This document shows positions 43,851 through 53,320 of a stretch of DNA of 64,000 nucleotides, piece by piece. How positions within the stretch are numbered: position 1 is the stretch's first letter; each line of letters opens with the position of its first letter. Source of the stretch: Acidobacteriota bacterium (GTDB lineage: Bacteria > Acidobacteriota > Terriglobia > Terriglobales > Acidobacteriaceae); contig JAFDVW010000013.1 in assembly GCA_018268755.1 (NCBI GenBank), positions 186,001-250,000 on the forward strand. The letters run 5' to 3'. The translations under genes were made by a program, and so were the position numbers. The notes beneath the pieces are model-generated. The model did not search any database and had not been told where the DNA came from. It was given only the letters and a program-made list of their open reading frames with translations.

Positions 43851-46800
43851 ATGCTGCACACGTATCAGAGCGAGCCCAGTAACACCGTGCCTCTGCGGGA
43901 GAATGAATTGAGTCGCGATTCGTCGTCACATTCGTTAAGGAAATTCTTGCGGTCAGGGGCCGCGCTGGTTTTGGCCGCCATCCTGGCCTGGGTGTTAATT
44001 CCCGCCGCGGGCTTGCATGCCCAGGTGGCCGGTACCGGCACGATTGCGGGTACTATTACCGATCCTACGGGGGCGGTCATCGCCGGCGCGGTGGTGACCA
44101 CGACCAACACGGCCACCGGGTTGGTGTCCACGCAGACCACCTCAGACGCCGGCACCTACTCCATCGTCGCCCTGCCGGCCGGGGAATACACGGTGGACGT
44201 GCGGGCCGCGGGATTTGGCGGGGTCCATCAGCAACATGTCATTTTGAATGCGCTCAGTCAGATTGGACTGAACCTCACGCTGCCGGTCGGCACGGCTTCC
44301 CAGGATGTGGTGGTTTCGGAAGCCCCGCCCCCGTTGCAGACGGAAAACGGGACGGTGGAAACCACGATTCCCCAGACCACTTATAACGCGCTGCCCATCG
44401 CCATGAATAATGGGCCGAAGAACCCCATCGGTTTCGTCAGCCTGGTGGCCGGCGTGACGGGCGATCCTTTGTTTGGGACGCCGGTGATGAACGGCGGGTT
44501 CCAGGAAACATCGCAGATCTACGTCAACGGACTGCCCTTGTCGGAAGGCAACCTGCAAGGTGGGGCCTCCGATCTCAGCATGCTCTCCACCGAAATGATC
44601 GACCAGTTCCAGGTGCTGACCAGTGGCGTGCCCGCCAGCTACGACGGACAGGGCGTGGTCAACCTGGTGCTTAAATCGGGAACCAACCGCATCCATGGCA
44701 GCGTGTACGAAAACATTCGCAACACTGCTTTTGATGCCAAGGGTTTCTTTACCCATGGTCCGACGCCGGAAGAGCACCAGAACGAATATGGCTTCACGAT
44801 TGGTGGCCCGCTCATTAAGGACCGCCTGTTTTACTTCGGCAACTTCAACGGCTACAAGATTACGACCGGATCCAGCCCGCAATTTGTGACCATTCCGACC
44901 CTGGCGGAGCGGACCGGCGACTTCAGCGCTTTCCCGGATCCCATCTATGATCCGGCGACCACCACTTGCGTGGGAGGGATCTGTACCCGCACGGCGTTCC
45001 CGGGAAACATTATTCCGGCCGACCGTCTCTCCAGCGTAGCGAAAAGCTTTCAGTCGTATCTTCCCGACCCGCAGAACTCCAATCTCGAAAACAATTATTT
45101 CAATACCTTTACCAACGGCAACAAGAACCGTATGTACATGGCCAGGGTAGACGCGGTTCTTACCAGCAAGAACCGGGCCACGTTCATGTTCCAAAAGGGT
45201 TCTGCCAGCCAGGTCTCGCTGGGCGCGTATCTGCCCCAGCCTTATTCCACCGCCCAGCCCGGACACACGGACTACTACAGCGGCCAGATCAACGACACGC
45301 ACGTGATCACGTCGAATCTGTTGAACGTCCTGGGAATTCAGTTCTTCCGCTGGTCCACCATCAACAGTGTTCCCTCGATCGATGGAAACTATCCGGCCAA
45401 TGCCGGTTTCACGGGGCTGCCCTCCGGGCCCCCTTCCACCGCCTTCCCGCGAATCAACTTCGCGGGGCCGAATGCTCCTTATCTATGGGGGACCTTCAGC
45501 GCCTTCGGAGAAATCGCCAACACCTACACCATTCAGGACAACGTGCAGTGGACGCACGGCAAGCACAGTTGGACCTTCGGCGGGCAAATCATTGAGCAGC
45601 AGTTGGCGCTGAATCAGCCCAACGCCCTCAATGGCATCAACTTCAGCAATTCAGAGACCGCCGGATTCAACGGCGACGGCACCCTGAACACCAGCACCGG
45701 AAACGCTTATGCCAGCTACCTGCTGGGGTTGGTCGACAGTTCCTCCGCGCAGGACTCCGCGATTCAGGAAACCGGCGGCCGCTTCCGCAACTACGCCGTC
45801 TACGCGCAGGACAACTGGAAGGTGACTCCCAAATTGACCATCAATCTGGGACTGCGCTACACCATTCCCAAACCATTCGTCGAAGTGCAGGACCGCTGGT
45901 CCTGGTTTGATCCCACACTGCCGAATCCGTTGGCCGATGGCGCTCCTGGCTTGATGGTATCGGCGGGATACGGGCCGGGCTCCTGCCACTGCCGCACCAA
46001 CGTCAAAACCCACTACAAGACTTTCGGGCCGCGCGTGGGCTTCGCCTATGCGCTCAACCCCAAGACGGTGATCCGCTCCTCGTTTGGAATCGTGCACTAT
46101 AACGGAGCTGCGCTGGGCGGAAACGGACAACAGCGCGGTACGGGCATTCTGGGCTACGCCACCGCCAGCCCCTCGTTTGCCAGCACGGACGGCGGCATCA
46201 CCCCGGCCTTCCTGCTGGACAATGGATTCCCGGCTTATGTGCGTCCCGACCTGGGGGCCTTTGACTCAACCATCAACACAGGCTACACCACGGACAATCC
46301 CGTGGGTGGAGGCGTGAGCTATGACCGTCCGGATACGGCGGCGCGCTCTCCCTACACCGAGCAGTGGAACTTCAACGTAGAACGGGAACTGCCCTCCGAC
46401 TTTGTCCTGTCGCTCAGCTACAACGGCACCTCCAGCCACTTCAATGGCGTGCAGGGTGGAAACGGCATTTACTCCAATCAGATCAACCCCAAGTACCTGG
46501 CGTTGGGATCCTTGTTACAGCAGACCATGGACCCCACCACGCTGGCCCAGGCGCAGGCACAGTTCCCCGAAATTCATGTGCCCTTCGCCAGTTTTGCCGG
46601 GACCATCGGGCAAATGTTGCGGCCGTTCCCCCAGTACAACGGCGGCGGCAGCACCTGGATGGGGCCGGACCAGTGGGCGAATTTTGGTACGGGCAGCTAC
46701 AACGGATTGCAGACCACGCTCAGCCGTCGCATGAAGAATGGTCTCTATCTGCTCTCCTCGTATACCTGGAGCAAGACGTTTGATGACGGCGGCCATACCG

Positions 46801-47468
46801 CCCAATTCTTCGCGCAAGCGCCCCGCTCCGCCTACAATCTGGGCGCGGAACGCTCCGTCTCCTACTACGACACGCCGCACGTGTTCTCCTTCAGCCAGGT
46901 GTATGAACTGCCGTTCGGCAAGGGGAGAAGGTTTGCCATCAACAACCGCATCGTCAACGGAATCCTGGGTGGCTGGCAGCTCTCCGGAATCGAGCAGTAT
47001 CACACTGGGGTGCCGGTGGGCTCGATCTTCGGCAACTGCAACACGCCGTTTTCGGGAGGAGCCGGGATCGCGGTGGTTTCCGCGCCCTGCTATGCGGATT
47101 ACAATTCTTCCTTCAGCGGCAACGTAAAGCTGGCTTCCATCGGCAGCGGAACTCCTGGCGTGACGCCCTACTTCACCGCGGCCGCCTTCCAGGACGCGCA
47201 ACCCTTCACCTTCGGCAACACGCCGCGCACCCTGGCATTCGGTTCGCTGCGCTACCAGTGGTACAAGAACGAGAGCGTCTCGGTCTCCAAGACGTTCCAG
47301 ATCCGTGAGAACATCAGCTTCCAGTTCAAGGCGGATGCTTTCAACCTCTTCAACCGCACGCAGTTCGGAGGCATCGGCACCAACATCGCCAGCTCCGGTT
47401 TCGGGCAGGTGACAACCCAATCCAATATTCCCCGCCAGTTGCAGTTTGAGGGAATGATCCGCTTCTAA
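43851..47468 (+). CDS. Oar-type TonB-dependent outer-membrane receptor
   Basis: The 1205-residue protein has a long hydrophilic N-terminus (~30 residues) before its signal segment (GAALVLAAILAWVLIPAAGLHA). Residues ~60-145 form a carboxypeptidase-regulatory-like domain (IAGTITDPTGAVIAGAVVTT, TSDAGTYSIVALPAGEYTV). A plug domain follows (TEMIDQFQVLTSGVPASYDG; VVNLVLKSGTNRIHGSVYEN), then a large beta-barrel ending in an aromatic residue (QLQFEGMIRF). Such proteins import large ligands with TonB energy or act in surface adhesion. With no SusD beside it, it is probably the outer-membrane importer for this glycan locus. GAAGGAG before ATG at 43851 decides the start. Confidence 0.92.
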   Translation: MLHTYQSEPSNTVPLRENELSRDSSSHSLRKFLRSGAALVLAAILAWVLIPAAGLHAQVAGTGTIAGTITDPTGAVIAGAVVTTTNTATGLVSTQTTSDAGTYSIVALPAGEYTVDVRAAGFGGVHQQHVILNALSQIGLNLTLPVGTASQDVVVSEAPPPLQTENGTVETTIPQTTYNALPIAMNNGPKNPIGFVSLVAGVTGDPLFGTPVMNGGFQETSQIYVNGLPLSEGNLQGGASDLSMLSTEMIDQFQVLTSGVPASYDGQGVVNLVLKSGTNRIHGSVYENIRNTAFDAKGFFTHGPTPEEHQNEYGFTIGGPLIKDRLFYFGNFNGYKITTGSSPQFVTIPTLAERTGDFSAFPDPIYDPATTTCVGGICTRTAFPGNIIPADRLSSVAKSFQSYLPDPQNSNLENNYFNTFTNGNKNRMYMARVDAVLTSKNRATFMFQKGSASQVSLGAYLPQPYSTAQPGHTDYYSGQINDTHVITSNLLNVLGIQFFRWSTINSVPSIDGNYPANAGFTGLPSGPPSTAFPRINFAGPNAPYLWGTFSAFGEIANTYTIQDNVQWTHGKHSWTFGGQIIEQQLALNQPNALNGINFSNSETAGFNGDGTLNTSTGNAYASYLLGLVDSSSAQDSAIQETGGRFRNYAVYAQDNWKVTPKLTINLGLRYTIPKPFVEVQDRWSWFDPTLPNPLADGAPGLMVSAGYGPGSCHCRTNVKTHYKTFGPRVGFAYALNPKTVIRSSFGIVHYNGAALGGNGQQRGTGILGYATASPSFASTDGGITPAFLLDNGFPAYVRPDLGAFDSTINTGYTTDNPVGGGVSYDRPDTAARSPYTEQWNFNVERELPSDFVLSLSYNGTSSHFNGVQGGNGIYSNQINPKYLALGSLLQQTMDPTTLAQAQAQFPEIHVPFASFAGTIGQMLRPFPQYNGGGSTWMGPDQWANFGTGSYNGLQTTLSRRMKNGLYLLSSYTWSKTFDDGGHTAQFFAQAPRSAYNLGAERSVSYYDTPHVFSFSQVYELPFGKGRRFAINNRIVNGILGGWQLSGIEQYHTGVPVGSIFGNCNTPFSGGAGIAVVSAPCYADYNSSFSGNVKLASIGSGTPGVTPYFTAAAFQDAQPFTFGNTPRTLAFGSLRYQWYKNESVSVSKTFQIRENISFQFKADAFNLFNRTQFGGIGTNIASSGFGQVTTQSNIPRQLQFEGMIRF

Positions 47469-47506
47469 GCACGCAGCAAGTTTGCAAGTTAACCCCCAGA
47501 GCAACC

Positions 47507-47540
47507 AAGAGCCGGACCCCTCAGGGTCCGGCTCTTTTAT
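47507..47540 (+). terminator. Intrinsic terminator after TonB receptor
   Basis: AAGAGCCGGACCC (47507-47519), loop CTCA, GGGTCCGGCTCTT (47524-47536) is a perfect 13-bp stem followed by TTAT. It lies 38 bases after the receptor stop and is the clearest terminator in the window, separating the receptor from GH32. Confidence 0.9.
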
Positions 47541-47581
47541 AGGATAAGCTGGCCGTATTTCACTTCCCGGGAGAAAAGCAC

Positions 47582-49171
47582 ATGAGAAGACGACAGTTTC
47601 TGGAGTCCTTCCTGGCCTCTGCCGTAGCCGTCGGGGCCCAGCCGTTGCTGGCATCTCCGCTGAGCAATGGCAAATCCGGTTTGGCCGGAGACGATAAGTT
47701 TCCCCCGGCCAGGCCCTCGGAGCTGGTGCGGGAATTCTTCTATCGTCCTTTGGGAGCATACGCCGGGGATTTCATCCCCTATTACAAAGATGGACGCTTC
47801 CATCTCTTCTTTCTTCTCGACTGGCGCGACAAGCCGGGACACGGAGAAGGCGTGCCCTGGTATCAGGTGAGCACCACCGACTTTATCCACTTTGTGGAGC
47901 ACGGAGAGATGATCCCGCGGGGGAAAAGGGACGAGCAGGATTTCTACGTTTTTACCGGCTCGGCCATCTATGCCGAGGGCCAACACCACATCTTTTACGC
48001 CGGATTCAACCCCTACTTCAAAGACCAGGGAAAGCCCGAGCAAGCCATATTGCATGCTGTCAGCGACGATATCCTGAATTGGAAGAAGATTCCCGAAGAC
48101 ACGTTTTATGCCACCGCGCCGTATGAAAAGAATGACTGGCGCGACCCATTCGTCTTCTGGAATCCGGAAGCCCACGAGTACTGGATGATCCTGGCCGCCC
48201 GCTTGAAGCCGGGACCCAGCCGCCGCCGGGGATGCACCGCCCTGTGCACCTCGAAAGACCTTAAGAAGTGGGAAATTAAAGATCCCTTCTGGGCGCCGGG
48301 TTTGTACTTCACCCATGAGTGTCCGGACCTCTTCAAGATCGGGGATTGGTGGTATCTGATTTTCTCGGAGTTTTCTGATCTGATCCGCACCCGCTATCGT
48401 ATGAGCCGCTCCCTCGAGGGGCCATGGCTGACCCCCAAGCGTGACTATTTCGATGGCCGGGCCTACTACGCGGCGAAGAGCGCCTCCGACGGGCAGCGCC
48501 GCTACCTCTTCGGCTGGGAGCCTTCCCGGGCCGATGACCAGGATTACTACCGTTGGAATTGGGGCGGAAATCTGGTAGTGCACGAACTGCACCAGGAGAG
48601 CGACGGCACGCTTTCGGTGAGCGTCCCGGCGACCATCGACGCTGCCTGGAGTAAGCCGCTGACGGCGCAATTTCCCTTAAAGTTGGGGCAGGTCCAGGTT
48701 CGTGATCATCAGGTGGAGCTCTCGGCGCATGGATCGTTTGCCTGCGCTGCCGCGGACATGATGCCCGACCGCTGCAAGATTGAAGCCCAGGCGGATTTCG
48801 AAGCGGACACACGCGGCTTCGGCCTGATGCTCAGGACCAGCGATGATCTGGAGTCCTCTTACTACATTCGCTTTGAACCGCAGAACCAGCGCCTGGTCGT
48901 CGATTCCTGGCCGCGCGCACCCAGATTGCAATTCGACGCGAAATCCAACACGGAAGGCGGCTTCTTTGCCGGCCTGGATAGCTGGATCCCCTTGGAGGCC
49001 GGCGTTCCCCTGGATATCAAGGTTTTCGTAGACCGCTCGACGGCCGTCGTGTATTTCGGCGGCAAGAGCGCCATGACCCTGCGCATGTATGACCTGCCGA
49101 TTGGCCGGTGGGGACTTTTCGTGGAGCAGGGCGCAGCCACTTTCCGAAATATCAAGATTTCCGGGCTCTAA
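47582..49171 (+). CDS. Tat-exported GH32-family fructosidase-like protein
   Basis: The 529-residue protein begins with a twin-arginine-like signal (MRRRQFLESFLASAVAVGA). The five-bladed propeller of GH32 follows: GDFIPYYKDGRFHLFFL (nucleophile Asp near residue 63), YVFTGSAIYAEG, NDWRDPFVFW (RDP) and FTHECPDLFKI (EC acid/base Glu near residue 246). A C-terminal beta-sandwich ends FRNIKISGL. GH32 enzymes hydrolyse beta-fructosides such as levan, inulin or sucrose. The standard NDPNG box is replaced by AGDFIP, which marks a divergent subgroup whose substrate could differ. It is convergent with the MFS gene. Confidence 0.87.
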   Translation: MRRRQFLESFLASAVAVGAQPLLASPLSNGKSGLAGDDKFPPARPSELVREFFYRPLGAYAGDFIPYYKDGRFHLFFLLDWRDKPGHGEGVPWYQVSTTDFIHFVEHGEMIPRGKRDEQDFYVFTGSAIYAEGQHHIFYAGFNPYFKDQGKPEQAILHAVSDDILNWKKIPEDTFYATAPYEKNDWRDPFVFWNPEAHEYWMILAARLKPGPSRRRGCTALCTSKDLKKWEIKDPFWAPGLYFTHECPDLFKIGDWWYLIFSEFSDLIRTRYRMSRSLEGPWLTPKRDYFDGRAYYAAKSASDGQRRYLFGWEPSRADDQDYYRWNWGGNLVVHELHQESDGTLSVSVPATIDAAWSKPLTAQFPLKLGQVQVRDHQVELSAHGSFACAAADMMPDRCKIEAQADFEADTRGFGLMLRTSDDLESSYYIRFEPQNQRLVVDSWPRAPRLQFDAKSNTEGGFFAGLDSWIPLEAGVPLDIKVFVDRSTAVVYFGGKSAMTLRMYDLPIGRWGLFVEQGAATFRNIKISGL

Positions 49172-49220
49172 GGTTGCTGCGGATGCTGCAGGCCTGGGCC
49201 GGCAACTCCACCCGGAAGGT

Positions 49221-50522
49221 TTATATCGGCCTCACCAGCCCCTGCCGGGTAGCTTTGCTATTGCGCACCAGCAGGAGCACCAGAAGCATGCCAATGAAGG
49301 GAACAATGCCGGCCACAATCACAATGCCATCGAAGGCATGGGTTCCTGCTACCTGCGACGAGTCCGAGAAGTACCCGATCAGCTTGAAGGCGATGATGGT
49401 GCCGATGCCGGCGGCGGTGCCGCTCATCCCGCTCACGCTGGCCACGGACTGGCTGTAGAAGAGGTCGGAGGGGAAAACGTTGGCGATAGTGGTGAAAGTG
49501 GCATAAGAAAATGTGGAGAGCGCAAACAGGAGCGTGATCAGATACAGGTTGTTGGTGAAAATGGTGGGGATCAACAGCAATACCCCGATCCCTCCGAAGA
49601 TCACCATGGCTTTACGCGCTTTGCCCAGGGACCAGCCTTTCTTGATGAGAAATCCCGAAGCTCCTCCGCCAAAGAAATTTCCCAGATCGGCCGCGATAAA
49701 GGGCACCCACACTGCAATCAAGCCACTCTTCAGGGAGATGCCCTTGCTGACCAGATAAATGGGAAACCAATCCACCACGAAAAACCAGACCGGGTCGGTA
49801 AAGGCCCGAGCGACGATGGTGCCCCAGGCCTGCGGCAACTTGAGCAGGGACCGCCACGATTGCGGAGTGCGTGCTCCGTCCGCCGCGGCTTCGCCCTGGG
49901 AGTCGGCCTCGAGCATGGCCAGTTCCTCGGCGCTGATGCGGGGATGCTCCTGCGGCCGGTAATACATCTTTCTCCACAAAATCAGCCAGAGAAACCCGAG
50001 CAGGCCGGGGAGTACGAAAGAAAGCCGCCAGCCCCAGCGGAAATATACGGCCAGCACGATGAAGGGGGCGATTGCGCCGCCGATCGAGGAACCGCTGTCA
50101 AACAAGGCGGTGGCCAGACCGCGCTCGCGCTTAGGAAACCATTCCGATACGGCTTTGGTGGCGCCCGGCCAGTTGGCGGATTCCGCCAACCCCAGCAGCG
50201 AGCGAAAGCCGACAAAGCTGTAGAAGCCGCGCGCCAGCGAAGTGGCCATGGAAACTACGGAGTAGAGCAGCACGGTGAGGCTGAGCCCGCGCCGCGTGCC
50301 CACCCGGTCCATCAGGCGGCCGAGAATGGTTTGACCCACCGAATAGCCCACGCGAAATCCGATCAGGATGTTGGCATAGTCGGTATTGGTCCAGTGATAC
50401 TCCAGTTTCAGAAAGGGGGCCAGCAGGGAAAGGGTCTGCCGGTCCACATAGTTGATGATGGTGGAAAGAAACAGCAGGCCTCCAATCCACCAGCGCAGGT
50501 TCTTGATGGGGCGAGCATTCAT
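49221..50522 (-). CDS. MFS transporter, anion:cation symporter type
   Basis: The 433-residue protein has 12 membrane segments and the ACS/ExuT-like features IINYVDRQTLSLLAPFLK in helix 1, GRLMDRVGTRRGLSLT after helix 2 (motif A) and RSLLGLAESANWPGATKAV in helix 4. This subgroup carries hexuronates, glucarate/galactarate or related sugar acids with protons. It would import the acid products released by the secreted enzymes. It is the last gene of the minus-strand operon with a 2-hydroxyacid dehydrogenase, an isomerase and a CBM9-like protein, which also suits sugar-acid use. Confidence 0.9.
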   Translation of the reverse strand: MNARPIKNLRWWIGGLLFLSTIINYVDRQTLSLLAPFLKLEYHWTNTDYANILIGFRVGYSVGQTILGRLMDRVGTRRGLSLTVLLYSVVSMATSLARGFYSFVGFRSLLGLAESANWPGATKAVSEWFPKRERGLATALFDSGSSIGGAIAPFIVLAVYFRWGWRLSFVLPGLLGFLWLILWRKMYYRPQEHPRISAEELAMLEADSQGEAAADGARTPQSWRSLLKLPQAWGTIVARAFTDPVWFFVVDWFPIYLVSKGISLKSGLIAVWVPFIAADLGNFFGGGASGFLIKKGWSLGKARKAMVIFGGIGVLLLIPTIFTNNLYLITLLFALSTFSYATFTTIANVFPSDLFYSQSVASVSGMSGTAAGIGTIIAFKLIGYFSDSSQVAGTHAFDGIVIVAGIVPFIGMLLVLLLVRNSKATRQGLVRPI

Positions 50523-50589
50523 GCGAAGGGTCCCTATTTCCTTTTCCGCGAGGTCCGGTGATTCCTATACCTGCTGTATGGCTCCAGCT

Positions 50590-51294
50590 CTATTGCCCCA
50601 CCAACTTGAGTATCCCGAATCGTTCGGGAGCATGAAAGGTATCGCTCAAGGGCGGCTGCCAGGTGACTTCGTGGTGCTTTTCAGGCGCGCCTTCACTCAG
50701 GAACAGGTTCATGCGGAAGGTGTGGCCCACGGCCACAGGGCGGGAAGCGATGGCCGCGAAGGGGATCTTCATGGCGGCATACCAGCGCCGCCCCTTGGCG
50801 TCGATGCGCGCCGCCTTTTCGAAGCCGGAGTTCCATGTCCAGCCGGTCTCGTGGTGGGGCTTATTGAGATCGATGTCCAGATCGACCCATTCGCCCTGGG
50901 GAGAAACTTCAAACTCCTGGTACCGCTTGATGTTCTCGAAATTGGAGCCGATGAAGACCTCGGCCACGTCCCAATTCCACAGTTCGTTGGTTTCTTCGGA
51001 AGGGTTCGGTGAGGGCTTCAGATAAAGTTCATCGTAGGGACAGGTAAAAAGGAAGTAGAGATGGCTTTTCGTCCAGCGAATGCGCACTTCGGTGTGGAAG
51101 TTGGGTACATCTTTTCCCTGGCTGTTCCTTTGCAGAGAGACGGCGCTGGCTGCCTGCCAGAAAGCCGAAGTGGCGTCCGTCGTGAGGGGGACATCCTCGG
51201 AGGCATATACCGCCTTGGCCACCGGTTTTTCCGCAGCTATCGCGGCCCCGGCGCTCAACAGCACAACCAGCAACATCCTAAGCAAGCCATTCAT
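50590..51294 (-). CDS. Secreted CBM9-like/DOMON-type sugar-binding protein
   Basis: The 234-residue protein has a signal peptide (MLLVVLLSAGAAIAA) and one beta-sandwich domain typical of CBM9-like modules: DATSAFWQAASAVSL, EVRIRWTKSHLYFLFTCPYDE, LWNWDVAEVFIGSN, YQEFEVSPQGEWVDLDIDLN, WYAAMKIPFAAI and FRMNLFLSEG. Such free-standing domains bind carbohydrate in the periplasm or on the surface; no catalytic residues are evident. AGGAG eight bases before the ATG decides the start. It sits between the isomerase and the MFS gene. Confidence 0.82.
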   Translation of the reverse strand: MNGLLRMLLVVLLSAGAAIAAEKPVAKAVYASEDVPLTTDATSAFWQAASAVSLQRNSQGKDVPNFHTEVRIRWTKSHLYFLFTCPYDELYLKPSPNPSEETNELWNWDVAEVFIGSNFENIKRYQEFEVSPQGEWVDLDIDLNKPHHETGWTWNSGFEKAARIDAKGRRWYAAMKIPFAAIASRPVAVGHTFRMNLFLSEGAPEKHHEVTWQPPLSDTFHAPERFGILKLVGQ

Positions 51295-51390
51295 GCAAGT
51301 GCTCCTTGACGAACTCATCCTCGGACAAATGCGGATACCCCGGTCGATCTAGTTGCTGCGCAGTGTGGTCCCCACTCCCTCGCTGCGGAT

Positions 51391-52209
51391 TCAGTTCTGG
51401 CAATTCTCGCGGAACCAAGCGATGAAATATGGTACGGCAACCGCTGCCTCGGCAATCTCCGGGTGCCACTTCTTCTCCCACTCAAAGGACACAAAGCGGT
51501 CGTAGTTCATCTTCTGCAAGGCTTGCAACAGCTGTCCGAGTGGGAAATTACCTTCCCCCGGAAGCACCGGTTGCCAGGCATCGTCGCGCCAGCGCACGTC
51601 CTTGATATGGGTATGCCGGATGGTCGCACCCAGTGTGGCGGCGCCGTCGACAGGCATTTCCCGGCTTTCGATAAAACTGTTCGCCGGGTCCCACACTACT
51701 CCGGTGTAGGATGCGCCTGCTTGCTGCAGAATCTCCAGGGTTTCTCTGGAATTGGTAAAGTCGCCATGACTTTCCAGCCAAACCTCGACTCCCTGACGAG
51801 ATGTCATTTCCGCCAGGCGGGCCATATTTTCCGCGATCCAGGTGCGGGTGGAAGTGCGGTCCGCGCCGGGTTGGATGGTGTCGCCAAAGATGCGCAGTCC
51901 GGGGGCGCCCAGCGCCGCCGCCAGGTCCGCCATGCGCCGGCCCTCTTCCAGCCAGCGGTTGCGCTCTGTGGCATCCGGGAAATGAAAGCGGCAGCTGGTA
52001 TCCAGACAGGAGATGACCAATCCCGCATCCGCGAGAGACCGCCGGGCCGCTGCCAGTTTTTCCCCCTGGAAATCCGGCAACTTCCAAAGCGCATCTTCTC
52101 CCTGCACAAAACGCAACTCGATGCCGTCATAGCCAAACGCTGCAGCCATGGCCACAATCTGCGAAAACGTCGCGTCCGGACAGGCCAGGCTTGAGAAAGA
52201 AAGTCTCAC
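51391..52209 (-). CDS. Sugar phosphate isomerase/epimerase-like TIM-barrel protein
   Basis: The 272-residue protein has the xylose-isomerase-like fold: FGYDGIELRFVQG, GAPGLRIFGDTIQPG, VEVWLESHGDFTNSRE (metal Glu), GVVWDPANSFIES (metal Asp), IRHTHIKDVRW (His/Asp) and FVSFEWEKKWHPE (Glu). Together these give a two-metal site as in ketose 3-epimerases and inosose isomerases. The substrate is unknown. Its GTG start follows the TAA of the upstream dehydrogenase with no gap, so they are translated together. Confidence 0.87.
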   Translation of the reverse strand: MRLSFSSLACPDATFSQIVAMAAAFGYDGIELRFVQGEDALWKLPDFQGEKLAAARRSLADAGLVISCLDTSCRFHFPDATERNRWLEEGRRMADLAAALGAPGLRIFGDTIQPGADRTSTRTWIAENMARLAEMTSRQGVEVWLESHGDFTNSRETLEILQQAGASYTGVVWDPANSFIESREMPVDGAATLGATIRHTHIKDVRWRDDAWQPVLPGEGNFPLGQLLQALQKMNYDRFVSFEWEKKWHPEIAEAAVAVPYFIAWFRENCQN

Positions 52210-53217
52210 TTACGTCATGCGCTCCAGCATGGAATTTGTAACGCGATTTTTTACACCCTTGCCTTGAAAAAAACTTTCCAGGTCGTCCATGACGACATCC
52301 GCCATGGCATGACGAACTTTGTGATAGCTGGCCGCCATATGAGGAGTCATGATGGCTCCCGGCAAGCGAAACAGCGCATGGTTCCGCGGCAAAGGCTCGA
52401 TCGGGTCGGTGACGTCCAGCGCGCAGCGCAGTCGTTTGCGCCGTACTTCCTGGGTGAGGGCCGCAAGATCAATCAGACCGCCGCGCGCGATATTAATGAT
52501 AGCCGCCCCATCGGGCAGGCGCGCCAACCTCTTCTTGTTGAGGATGCCGCGGGTCTCCTCGGTTAGCGCGGCCGTCAGGACCAGCAAATCGGCCTTCGCC
52601 AGCAATGCATCCAGACTGACGAAACTTACGGGATACTGCCGGGCCAAAGATCGTGGCGCGTAAGGATCGTGCACCCTCCATTTCACATCGAAGCCCCGCA
52701 TGAAATCCACCAGGGCGCGGCCGATTCGGCCAAAACCAATCATGGCCACTTCCCGTCCGGCGATAAACTCCTGGCATCCCCGCGCATGCAATTCCTCATA
52801 GATTCGGCCGGATGGCTTACGGAATTCCTCGCGATAGAAGTCCACATTGCGAGCACAGTAGAGGAGGAGGGTAGCCCCGAATTCCGCGGTGGCCCTCGCC
52901 ATGGGAAGCGGCGCGGCCGTAATGGTCAGCTTTCGGAACAGAGGCCGGGCAAAGCGCGACTTCACTTCTCCCCCGCAGTGCGCGATGACGCGAAGTTGCG
53001 GCGCCAGTCGAGGCAGGTCGATGCCGAAGCGCGGACTATCCCAAGTCGTGAGCAGCGCGTCGGCTTTACGGAGTTTGTCCCTGAGGCGAGGCGTAAGTTC
53101 TTGGGAATCATCTCTTTGCCATTGGAACAAGCGGCCGAGCCGGCGGCGCTGGGGTGGCGGGAAAAAGGAATGAAACAACTCTGCGCCAGCGCATACGAGG
53201 ACAGTCGGGCGAGACAT
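52210..53217 (-). CDS. D-isomer-specific 2-hydroxyacid dehydrogenase (second copy)
   Basis: The 335-residue protein carries VAMIGFGRIGRALVDFMRGF (NAD loop), DLLVLTAALTEETRGILN, AIINIARGGLID (catalytic Arg), ALDVTDPIEPLP (Glu) and IMTPHMAAS (His). It belongs to the family of the gene at 30530 but is a distant relative, not a recent copy. It is the first gene of the minus-strand operon and diverges from the SSS symporter across a 103-bp A/T-rich gap. It probably reduces or oxidises a sugar-derived 2-keto or 2-hydroxy acid. Confidence 0.88.
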   Translation of the reverse strand: MSRPTVLVCAGAELFHSFFPPPQRRRLGRLFQWQRDDSQELTPRLRDKLRKADALLTTWDSPRFGIDLPRLAPQLRVIAHCGGEVKSRFARPLFRKLTITAAPLPMARATAEFGATLLLYCARNVDFYREEFRKPSGRIYEELHARGCQEFIAGREVAMIGFGRIGRALVDFMRGFDVKWRVHDPYAPRSLARQYPVSFVSLDALLAKADLLVLTAALTEETRGILNKKRLARLPDGAAIINIARGGLIDLAALTQEVRRKRLRCALDVTDPIEPLPRNHALFRLPGAIMTPHMAASYHKVRHAMADVVMDDLESFFQGKGVKNRVTNSMLERMT

Positions 53218-53299
53218 GCGGGGGCTAGTGTACCATTGCTTTGGTGATATTTTTCTTTCTTTTATTATCTATTGCCTTCTCTTTTACAGCAAAACAAAG

Positions 53300-53307
53300 T
53301 ATAAAAA
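53300..53307. promoter_or_regulatory. TTTTTATA element (inverted) upstream of SSS symporter
   Basis: TATAAAAA, the reverse complement of TTTTTATA, lies 13 bases before the symporter ATG in the 103-bp divergent gap. It could overlap the symporter's -10 region or be an operator. Confidence 0.35.
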
Positions 53308-53320
53308 GGGAACCTGAATT

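Noticed and set aside
44142..45302. 386-residue minus-strand frame inside the first TonB receptor
   Set aside because: Antisense shadow; the receptor's domains on the plus strand are unmistakable.
49089..50561. 490-residue plus-strand frame opposite the MFS gene
   Set aside because: The minus strand encodes a 12-helix transporter; the plus frame is hydrophilic and His/Gly/Gln-rich, as expected of a complement.
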